Below, in pieces: positions 39,590-46,544 of a stretch of 64,000 nucleotides of DNA; the first letter of the stretch is position 1; each line of letters opens with the position of its first letter. Where the stretch lies: the NCBI RefSeq assembly GCF_007991615.1, contig NZ_BJYR01000006.1, positions 30,435 through 94,434 on the forward strand, in the 5' to 3' direction. The position numbers and the translations under genes were made by a program. The stretch comes from Novosphingobium sediminis. Lineage in GTDB: Bacteria > Pseudomonadota > Alphaproteobacteria > Sphingomonadales > Sphingomonadaceae. The notes beneath the pieces were generated by a model that searched no databases, was not told the DNA's origin, and saw only the letters and a program-made list of their open reading frames with translations.

Positions 39590-41416
39590 ATGTCCACTGC
39601 CCTGCGCAATATCGCGATCATCGCGCACGTCGACCACGGCAAGACCACTCTGGTCGATCAGCTGTTCCGCCAGTCCGGCACGTTCCGCGACAACCAGCGC
39701 GTGGAAGAGCGCGCGATGGATTCGAACGACCTCGAGAAGGAGCGCGGGATCACCATTCTCGCGAAGTGCACCTCGGTCGAATGGAACGGCACGCATATCA
39801 ACATCGTCGACACGCCCGGCCACGCCGACTTCGGCGGCGAGGTTGAGCGTATCCTGAGCATGGTGGACGGCGTGATCCTGCTGGTGGACAGCAGCGAAGG
39901 CGCGATGCCGCAGACCAAGTTCGTGACCGGCAAGGCGCTGGCGCTGGGCCTCAAGCCCATCGTCGTCGTCAACAAGATCGACCGCCCGGATGGCCGCGCG
40001 CAGGAAGTGCTGGACGAGGTGTTCGACCTCTTCGTCAGCCTCGATGCCAATGACGAGCAGCTCGAATTCCCGGTGCTCTACGCCTCGGGCCGCAATGGTT
40101 ACGCCAGCGAGGACCAGGACGCGCGCGAAGGCACGCTGACGCCGCTGTTCCAGAAGATCGTCGATCACGTGCCGCCGCCGGCTGCGGACGTCGATGGCCA
40201 GTTCAAGTTCCTCGTGACGCTGCTCGACCGCGACAACTTCCTTGGCCGCATCCTGACCGGCAAGGTCCAGTCGGGCACGATCAAGGTGAACTCGCCGATC
40301 CACGCGCTGGACCGCGACGGCAAGATCGTCGAAACGGGCCGCGCGTCCAAGATCATGGCGTTCCGCGGCCTCGAGCGCGTGCCGGTGGATGAAGCGAAGG
40401 CTGGCGATATCATCTCCATCGCTGGCCTGACCACCGCGACGGTGGCCAACACCATCGCCGATCCGACCGTGACCGAGCCGCTTTACGCGCAGCCGATCGA
40501 CCCGCCGACGCTCTCGATGCGCTTTGCGGTGAACGATTCGCCGATGGCGGGCCGCGAGGGCAGCAAGGTGACCAGCCGCATGATCCGCGACCGCCTTGAG
40601 CGCGAAGCCGAATCGAACGTGGCGATCCGCGTTACCGAAAGCGCCGACAAGGACAGCTTCGAAGTGGCGGGCCGCGGCGAATTGCAGCTGGGCGTGCTGA
40701 TCGAAACGATGCGCCGCGAGGGCTTCGAGCTGGGCATCAGCCGCCCGCGCGTGCTCTATGGCGAGGATGAGAACGGTGGCCGCACCGAGCCGTATGAAAC
40801 CGTTGTGATCGACGTGGACGACGAGTTCGCCGGCACGGTCGTCGAGAAGATGGCAACCCGCAAGGGCGAGATGACCGACATGCGCCCCTCGGGCGGCGGC
40901 AAGACGCGCATCACGTTCTCGGCGCCTTCGCGCGGCCTGATCGGCTATCACGGCGAGTTCCTTTCGGACACGCGCGGCACTGGCATCATGAACCGCCTGT
41001 TCGAGAAGTATGGCCCCTACAAGGGCCGCATCGAGGGCCGGAAGAACGGCGTGCTGATCTCCAACGGCGCGGGCGAGGCCGTGGCCTATGCGCTCGGGCC
41101 CTTGGAAGAGCGCGGCATCCTGTTCGTGGGCGTGGGCACGCCGCTGTATGAAGGCATGATCATCGGCGAGAACGCGAAGCCCGACGATCTCGAAGTGAAC
41201 CCGATGAAGTCGAAGCAGCTGACGAACTTCCGTTCGACCGGCAAGGACGACGCCATCCGCCTGACCCCGCCGAAGATCATGACGCTGGAACAGGCCATCG
41301 CCTATATCGATGACGACGAAATGGTCGAAGTGACGCCCAAGTCGATCCGCCTGCGCAAGGCGCTGCTCGATCCGCACGAGCGCAAGAAGGCCGGGCGGAA
41401 GAAGGAAGCGGCGTAA
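39590..41416 (+). CDS. typA: Translational GTPase TypA/BipA
   Basis: A ribosome-associated GTPase involved in stress adaptation and 50S assembly at low temperature. The 608-residue protein has G1 AHVDHGKTTLVDQL, switch I ERAMDSNDLEKERGITI, G3 DTPGHADFGGEV, G4 NKIDRPDGRA, an elongation-factor-like domain II and the BipA C-terminal domain (APSRGLIGYHGEFLSDTRGTGIMNRLF). ATG at 39590 gives MSTALRNIAIIAHVDHG; the open frame upstream is not conserved. An intrinsic terminator follows. Confidence 0.97.
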   Translation: MSTALRNIAIIAHVDHGKTTLVDQLFRQSGTFRDNQRVEERAMDSNDLEKERGITILAKCTSVEWNGTHINIVDTPGHADFGGEVERILSMVDGVILLVDSSEGAMPQTKFVTGKALALGLKPIVVVNKIDRPDGRAQEVLDEVFDLFVSLDANDEQLEFPVLYASGRNGYASEDQDAREGTLTPLFQKIVDHVPPPAADVDGQFKFLVTLLDRDNFLGRILTGKVQSGTIKVNSPIHALDRDGKIVETGRASKIMAFRGLERVPVDEAKAGDIISIAGLTTATVANTIADPTVTEPLYAQPIDPPTLSMRFAVNDSPMAGREGSKVTSRMIRDRLEREAESNVAIRVTESADKDSFEVAGRGELQLGVLIETMRREGFELGISRPRVLYGEDENGGRTEPYETVVIDVDDEFAGTVVEKMATRKGEMTDMRPSGGGKTRITFSAPSRGLIGYHGEFLSDTRGTGIMNRLFEKYGPYKGRIEGRKNGVLISNGAGEAVAYALGPLEERGILFVGVGTPLYEGMIIGENAKPDDLEVNPMKSKQLTNFRSTGKDDAIRLTPPKIMTLEQAIAYIDDDEMVEVTPKSIRLRKALLDPHERKKAGRKKEAA

Positions 41417-41443
41417 GCGCTGCGGGCTTCAGACGAAACAGGG

Positions 41444-41473
41444 AGGGCGGTCCGGCAAGGGCCGCCCTTTTTG
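41444..41473 (+). terminator. Rho-independent terminator of typA
   Basis: AGGGCGG and CCGCCCT form a 7-bp GC-rich stem followed at once by TTTTTG, 28 bases after the typA stop. Confidence 0.88.
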
Positions 41474-41590
41474 TTTGTGCCTGCTCACCTCATCACCCGC
41501 GAGCGCAGTCAGCGGGCATGGACCTCGCCGCGCGGGGGTGACATAGCCTGCGCCGAAACAAGACTGACAACAAACCGGAGAGCAGGATCC

Positions 41591-42112
41591 ATGCCGATTT
41601 CCCTTTATGACGCCGTTGTGCCCTCGAACTTGCAAATTCTGGGCGCGGTGGATGCGCTGCTGACCAAGGCGGAGGCGTTTTGCGCGGAGAGCGGCCGCGA
41701 CGGGGGAGATCTGATCGGTGCGCGCCTAGCTCCCGACATGCTGCCGTTTGGCTATCAGGTGAAGAGCTGCGTGGCGCATTCGACTGGTGCGATTGCAGGG
41801 GTACGGGCCGGCCAGTTTGCGCCCGACCTGACACCTTGGCCGGCCGATTTTGCCGGGCTCCACGCGGCAATTCAGGGTGCCATCGCCGAACTTTCAGCGA
41901 TTGATCCGGCGGAGTTCGAAGCGCTGGGCGAGAACGACACGCTGTTTGCCTTTGGCGAGATGAAGCTGCCGTTCACCGGCGCGAACTTCCTGCTCTCGTT
42001 CTCGCAGCCAAACTTCTATTTCCACGCCACGACCGCCTACGCGATCCTGCGCGCCGAGGGGGTGAAAGTGGGCAAGGGCGATTTCATGGGCAGGCCGCGC
42101 ATCAAGCGGTGA
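41591..42112 (+). CDS. DUF1993 protein
   Basis: A 173-residue protein with the DUF1993 pattern: SLYDAVVPSNLQILGAVDALL, ARLAPDMLPFGYQVKSCV and FLLSFSQPNFYFHATTAYAIL. These proteins belong to the DinB/YfiT-like four-helix fold and may bind a metal, although the usual His triad is not evident beyond YFHATT. ATG at 41591 follows GGAGAGCAGG; the longer open frame upstream is unrelated. Confidence 0.87.
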   Translation: MPISLYDAVVPSNLQILGAVDALLTKAEAFCAESGRDGGDLIGARLAPDMLPFGYQVKSCVAHSTGAIAGVRAGQFAPDLTPWPADFAGLHAAIQGAIAELSAIDPAEFEALGENDTLFAFGEMKLPFTGANFLLSFSQPNFYFHATTAYAILRAEGVKVGKGDFMGRPRIKR

Positions 42113-42245
42113 GGATTTCGGCGCGGTAGGATTTCTCCGTCCCGCGGGAATAATTGCCGCTCGGCTCCGTTACGTATCATGGTATGCAGCAGTGTGGGCA
42201 GGGTCATGCGCCCTGCACTGCGGCACCGGGATCGGGAGCAAAGCC

Positions 42246-43175
42246 ATGTCACGTCATCTGGGCCTTCGTGCAGTTTCCCTGGCAGCGCTCATCACGCTGC
42301 TGCCGGTCAGCCCCGTTTGGGCGGCCGGCGGCGGGGGTGGCGGAGGCGGCGGCATGGCGCCCAGCCAGTCTGCGCCGCAATATGATCCCGCCGCAGAATA
42401 CCAGAAGGGCATCGCGGCCTATCAGGCGCAGAACTTCAAGGACGCGGCAACCGCCTTCCGGCGCGTGACCGATGTGGTGACGACCCACGCGCCCGCGCAG
42501 TACCTGCTCGGTTCGAGCTACCTGCAACTGGGCGATCTCAAGAAGGCCAAGCGGCCGCTGGAAATGGCGGTAAAGTATGACGCGGCGATGATCGAGGCGC
42601 ACCGCGATCTGGGTGTCGTGCTGGCAAAGCTGGGCGACAAGGCCAAGGCCACCGCGCAGCGCGACCAGCTTTCCGCGCGCAAGACGCAGTGCGGCCCGAC
42701 CTGCGCGGAAGCCGCCAGCCTCGACGCGGCGATTGCGGCAGTGGACGCCGCCATGGCCGGATCGCCGCAGGCCTTCGCGCCGCAGCGGGCCATCGCACCG
42801 CTCGCATCAATCGACGCGGTCTATGTTTCAGCGGTGAGCAAGATCAACGAGCACCGCTATGCCGAGGCGATTGCCGAGCTGGAAGGCACGCTGTGGGCGG
42901 CGGGGCCGCATCCCGATGTGCTGACCTACCTCGGCTTCGCCAACCGCAAGCTGCACCGCTATGACACTGCGCGCGGCTGGTATGAGATGGCGCTGGCGGT
43001 TGCCCCCAACCATCGCGGCGCGCTGGAATACTATGGCGAGCTCAAGCTGGAGCTGGGCGACGTTGCCGGGGCAAAGGCGCACCTCGCGCGGCTTGATACG
43101 CTGTGCGGGTTCGGCTGCCAGCAGGCCGACGAACTGCGCCGTTGGCTGCGGGAGGCGGCCCCATCCGCTTCCTGA
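42246..43175 (+). CDS. Exported TPR protein
   Basis: The 309-residue protein has a signal peptide (AVSLAALITLLPVSPVWA), a nine-glycine run (25-40 region) and about six TPR-like helices in two blocks (~55-140 and ~190-290). Each block ends with a paired cysteine motif, CGPTC near 160 and CGFGC near 292, which could form disulfides in the periplasm. It overlaps the cytochrome-like gene downstream, so the two are probably partners. A scaffold or assembly role is inferred. ATG at 42246 follows GGGAGCAAAG. Confidence 0.82.
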   Translation: MSRHLGLRAVSLAALITLLPVSPVWAAGGGGGGGGGMAPSQSAPQYDPAAEYQKGIAAYQAQNFKDAATAFRRVTDVVTTHAPAQYLLGSSYLQLGDLKKAKRPLEMAVKYDAAMIEAHRDLGVVLAKLGDKAKATAQRDQLSARKTQCGPTCAEAASLDAAIAAVDAAMAGSPQAFAPQRAIAPLASIDAVYVSAVSKINEHRYAEAIAELEGTLWAAGPHPDVLTYLGFANRKLHRYDTARGWYEMALAVAPNHRGALEYYGELKLELGDVAGAKAHLARLDTLCGFGCQQADELRRWLREAAPSAS

Positions 43176-44089
43176 CGCGATGGGCGGCGCTGGGGCTGGC
43201 GCTGGCGGCCGGCGTTGCGGGCGCGGCGGAAGCCCCCCGGCTGAGCGCGCTGATCTGGATTGCGCCGGGGCACGAGGCGGCTGCGCTCACGCATCAGCCG
43301 GCGATGTGCCTGAAGGGCGGCGGGACGGATGCCGAGGTACAGACCGGCGCAGCGCTGTTCAACGCGCCGATGCTGCTGGGCGGGCAGGCCGCGCGCGCCG
43401 ACATGAGCTGCGCCAGTTGCCACAGCAATGGTCGGCGTAATCCGCATTTCCATCTCGATGGCGTTTCGGCGGAGCCCGGTACGGCTGATGTGAGCTCCAG
43501 TTTCTTCAGCCTTGCGCGGGCCAATGGACGGTTCGATCCCAAGCCGATCCCCGATCTGTCAGTGCCCGGCAAGGTTTCGCGCGATCCCGCCACGGGCGCG
43601 CTCGAGCGGTTCCTGCGCGGGCTGATCGTGGAGGAGTTTTCCGGGCGCGAGCCTTCACCCGCGGCGCTGGCCGCGCTGGCGGCGTATGTCCGCGCGATCG
43701 GCGATTGCGGCGGAGCGGCGGAGCAGCCTCGGCGACTCGCCGATCAGGCCGCGCTGGTGCGCCTTTCAGTGACAGCGGCAGAGCGGCTTGCCGCAGCGGG
43801 CGATGCCGGGACGGCGGCCATTGCGGTGGCCGGCGCGCGCCATCAACTGGGCCTGATCAACGAGCGCTATGCCGGCCCTGCCCTTGCGCGCGAGCGAAAG
43901 CGGCTCCTCGCCGCCTCCCGCGCGTTGCAGCCGCTGGCGCAGGCCCGCGCGCCCGGGCCGGAGGAGCTGCGCCGCTGGCTGGCCGGGTTCGAGCGCGATC
44001 TCATGCCGCTGCTCGCGCGGTCCGAGGCGCGTTCGCTTTATGACGAGGTCCGCGCGCGGAACTGGATCGCGCAAAACCGGGCCGACTAG
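43103..44089 (+). CDS. c-type cytochrome related to the C-terminal part of di-haem peroxidases
   Basis: The 328-residue frame has one haem site CASCH near residue 105, a signal core (RWAALGLALAAGVAGAAEA), and downstream similarity to cytochrome c peroxidase/MauG tails (FFSLARANGRFDPKPIPDLS, then LERFLRGLIVEEFSG and AYVRAIGDC). Only one CxxCH is present, against two in the peroxidases. The start is unclear: GTG 43103, TTG 43142, or ATC 43163 with GGGAGG ahead of it. All overlap the TPR gene. A redox partner of the TPR protein is inferred; the electron acceptor is unknown. Confidence 0.75.
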   Translation: MRVRLPAGRRTAPLAAGGGPIRFLTRWAALGLALAAGVAGAAEAPRLSALIWIAPGHEAAALTHQPAMCLKGGGTDAEVQTGAALFNAPMLLGGQAARADMSCASCHSNGRRNPHFHLDGVSAEPGTADVSSSFFSLARANGRFDPKPIPDLSVPGKVSRDPATGALERFLRGLIVEEFSGREPSPAALAALAAYVRAIGDCGGAAEQPRRLADQAALVRLSVTAAERLAAAGDAGTAAIAVAGARHQLGLINERYAGPALARERKRLLAASRALQPLAQARAPGPEELRRWLAGFERDLMPLLARSEARSLYDEVRARNWIAQNRAD

Positions 44090-44246
44090 AGCGATGCCGG
44101 TTCGTTCAGGAAAATAAATGTGAACCTGAACAACCGCTGCAAATGCCATCCCGGCTCCGTTCAGCCAGCAAGGTCTATTTCCATCTTCAACGGCAGCGAA
44201 TCGAGATCGGGGGGTCCGATCAACGGCGGGCCGCTGGAGACGTGAC

Positions 44247-44708
44247 ATGTTCAAGTTTGCGAAGAAGGCCGTGCTGGCAACCACCCTTGCCGCAACCGCG
44301 CTGGCCAGCGCCACCCCGGCGATGGCCGATCCCTACGGCGGCTACGGCGGCGGCGGTTATCGCCACCATGGCCGCGGCGACAGCACAGGTGCAGCGATTG
44401 CCGGCGGCATCATCGGCCTCGCGCTGGGTGCGATCATCGTTTCGGCGGCGAACAGCAACCACAACCGCGACCGCTATCGCAACTCGCAATACCGCACCCA
44501 GAACCAGTATCCCAATCAGTATCCCAATCAGTATCGGGGCCAGCCGACCTGGCAGGGCGCCTACAACGGCGATCCCTATGACCAGCGCTATCAGGGCGGC
44601 CAGCCCGGCTATAGCCGCGACGGCTATCCGCAGGGATCCGACGGCTACTACGACCGGCGCGGTTACCGCGATCCGGACGGGTATGAAGGCGACTATCGGG
44701 GCAACTGA
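44247..44708 (+). CDS. Exported Gly/Tyr-rich glycine-zipper protein
   Basis: A 153-residue protein with a signal peptide (VLATTLAATALASATPAMA), a Gly/Tyr/His patch (DPYGGYGGGGYRHHGRG), a glycine-zipper span (GAAIAGGIIGLALGAIIVSAA) and a low-complexity C-terminus rich in Tyr, Gln, Asn and Asp with YPNQYPNQYR repeats. The zipper could insert in a membrane. ATG at 44247 follows GGAGACGTG. It is followed by a gene of the same architecture, suggesting duplication. Confidence 0.72.
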   Translation: MFKFAKKAVLATTLAATALASATPAMADPYGGYGGGGYRHHGRGDSTGAAIAGGIIGLALGAIIVSAANSNHNRDRYRNSQYRTQNQYPNQYPNQYRGQPTWQGAYNGDPYDQRYQGGQPGYSRDGYPQGSDGYYDRRGYRDPDGYEGDYRGN

Positions 44709-44825
44709 TCGCAGCTTTGGAGCGGCGCGCCGCATTGCGGCCGCCGCTTCAGAAACGGTTCAGGCCGGGGGCGCTCCTTTTTCAATCACATGCAGGCGGG
44801 ACCGTGCCTGCACTGGAGAAAGTCC

Positions 44826-45185
44826 ATGAAGCTTTGGAAACCAGGACTTGTCGCTGCCGCGCTCGCCGCAGGCAGCATGGCGATGGCAGTGCCAGCCGAG
44901 GCACACGGGCGGCGCGGTAACGATGCCGCCGTGGCGATCGGCGCGGGCGTGCTGGGGCTGGCCGTGGGCGCAGCGATCGCTTCCGACCGCAATTCGGACG
45001 TCTATGTCCGCTACGACAGCAGGCCGCGCTATTATGGCGGCTATTATCCGGCCTATCCGGTCTACCGGCCCTACCCCGGCTGGCGCGGCTATGATCCGCG
45101 CTACGAGGAATGGCGCCGCTGGCGCGAGCATGAGCGCTGGGAACACGAACGCTGGGAGCATCGGAGGGGCTGGCGCGGCTGGTAA
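44826..45185 (+). CDS. Exported glycine-zipper protein with Trp/Arg-rich tail
   Basis: The 119-residue protein has a signal peptide (GLVAAALAAGSMAMAVPAEAH), a glycine-zipper span (AVAIGAGVLGLAVGAAIAS), a Tyr/Pro stretch (YYGGYYPAYPVYRPYPGW) and a repetitive Trp/Arg/Glu tail (EHERWEHERWEHRRGW). It matches the preceding gene in layout: signal, zipper, aromatic-rich end. ATG at 44826 follows GGAGAAAG; the longer frame is spurious. Function unknown; envelope-associated by inference. Confidence 0.72.
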   Translation: MKLWKPGLVAAALAAGSMAMAVPAEAHGRRGNDAAVAIGAGVLGLAVGAAIASDRNSDVYVRYDSRPRYYGGYYPAYPVYRPYPGWRGYDPRYEEWRRWREHERWEHERWEHRRGWRGW

Positions 45186-45228
45186 ACTCGGGTCCAGCCA
45201 AGCCCAAATCTCTGCGATATCCCTGCCC

Positions 45229-45272
45229 GCACCGGTCACCTTGCCAGCGCAAGCCAGCAAGATGACCGGTGC
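45229..45272. repeat. Long inverted repeat before the glycosyltransferase gene
   Basis: GCACCGGTCA and TGACCGGTGC pair perfectly (10 bp), with inner TTGC/GCAA extending the stem. It begins 44 bases after the glycine-zipper gene and ends 28 bases before the glycosyltransferase start. It may end the upstream transcript or act as a leader structure. Confidence 0.6.
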
Positions 45273-45299
45273 GACTTTCTTACACGGGCAAAAGACACT

Positions 45300-46544
45300 A
45301 TGGCCGCGCGGATGACCCGCTTTGCCCAAACAGACAGTATCGAGACTGCGCAGGAACCGACGCCGAGCGAGGCTCCGCTCAAGGGCCTGCGCGTCGCGCT
45401 GTTCAGCGGCAACTACAACTATGTGCGCGATGGGGCGAACCAGGCGCTCAACCGACTGGTTGGCTATCTCCAGCGGCAGGGTGCGCAAGTCCACGTCTAT
45501 GCGCCCAAGGTGAAGAAACCGGCGTTTCCTTCGAAGGGCAAGTTGGTGGGGCTGCCTTCGCTGCCGCTGCCGGGGCGCGCGGAATATCGCATTCCGCTGA
45601 CGCTGGGGGGCAAGACCCGCGCCGATCTCAAGGCGTTCAAGCCCAATGTCGTTCACGTTTCCTCGCCCGATCCCGCTGCGCACCGCGCGGTGAGTTGGGC
45701 ACGGGCGCGCGGACTTCCGGTGCTGGCGAGTGTCCACACGCGCTTCGATACCTACCCGCGTTATTACAACATGGCCTGGCTCGAGCCGATCCTGACCGCG
45801 CTGCTGCGCCGGTTTTATCGGCGCTGCGATGCGCTGGTCGCCCCATCGGAGTCGATGGCGCAAGTGCTGCGCGAAGAGCGCATGAGCTATGACATCTCGC
45901 TGTGGTCACGCGGGGTTGACCGCACGATCTTCAACCCCGGCCGGCGCGATCTGGAATGGCGCCGCAGCCTTGGCATCGCCGACGACGAGGTGGTGATCGG
46001 CTTTCTCGGCCGGCTGGTGATGGAAAAGGGGCTCGACGTGTTTTCGGACACGATCGACGAACTGGTGCGCCGGGGTACGCGGGAAGGCACTCGGCACCGC
46101 GTGATGGTGGTGGGCGAAGGCCCGGCGCGCGCGTGGTTCGAGGCGCGGCTGCCGGGCGCTGTGTTCACCGGGTTTCAGGGCGGCAAGGATCTCGGCCGGG
46201 CGGTGGCGGCGATGGACGTGCTGTTCAATCCGAGCGTGACCGAGACATTCGGCAACGTGACGCTGGAGGCCATGGCCTGCGCGGTGCCGGTGGTGGCTGC
46301 GGCGGCAACCGGGAGCCAGAGCCTTGTTTCCGATGGCGTTTCCGGCCGCCTCATCGCGCCGGGTGCGCTGCACCAGTTCGCCGAGGCCTTGCGCAACTAT
46401 GTCGAGGATGCGGACTTGCGCGCGCGGCATGGTGCTGCGGGCGAGCGGCGCTCGCTCGATTTCAGCTGGGATGCGATCAATCAGGCGGTGGCAGACACCT
46501 ACCTCCGGCTGATCCGCCAGAAGGACGCGCTGAAGCGGCGCTAG
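45300..46544 (+). CDS. Glycosyltransferase family 4 (group 1)
   Basis: A 414-residue GT-B enzyme. Its N-terminal domain has FSGNYNYVRDGANQALNRLVGYLQR, HVSSPDPAAHRAVSWARARGLPVLASVHTRFDTYPRYY and SESMAQVLREE. The C-terminal nucleotide-sugar domain has IGFLGRLVMEKGLDVF and the E-x7-E region NPSVTETFGNVTLEAMACAVPVVA. It resembles enzymes that add mannose, glucose or glucuronate to diacylglycerol or sphingolipids, which would fit a sphingomonad, but the substrate cannot be read from the sequence. It overlaps the convergent RTX gene by four bases. Confidence 0.9.
   Translation: MAARMTRFAQTDSIETAQEPTPSEAPLKGLRVALFSGNYNYVRDGANQALNRLVGYLQRQGAQVHVYAPKVKKPAFPSKGKLVGLPSLPLPGRAEYRIPLTLGGKTRADLKAFKPNVVHVSSPDPAAHRAVSWARARGLPVLASVHTRFDTYPRYYNMAWLEPILTALLRRFYRRCDALVAPSESMAQVLREERMSYDISLWSRGVDRTIFNPGRRDLEWRRSLGIADDEVVIGFLGRLVMEKGLDVFSDTIDELVRRGTREGTRHRVMVVGEGPARAWFEARLPGAVFTGFQGGKDLGRAVAAMDVLFNPSVTETFGNVTLEAMACAVPVVAAAATGSQSLVSDGVSGRLIAPGALHQFAEALRNYVEDADLRARHGAAGERRSLDFSWDAINQAVADTYLRLIRQKDALKRR

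Noticed and set aside
39307..39648. 113-codon minus-strand frame upstream of and into typA
   Set aside because: Overlaps the typA start, has no ribosome site or recognisable domain, and its composition is that of antisense GC-rich sequence.
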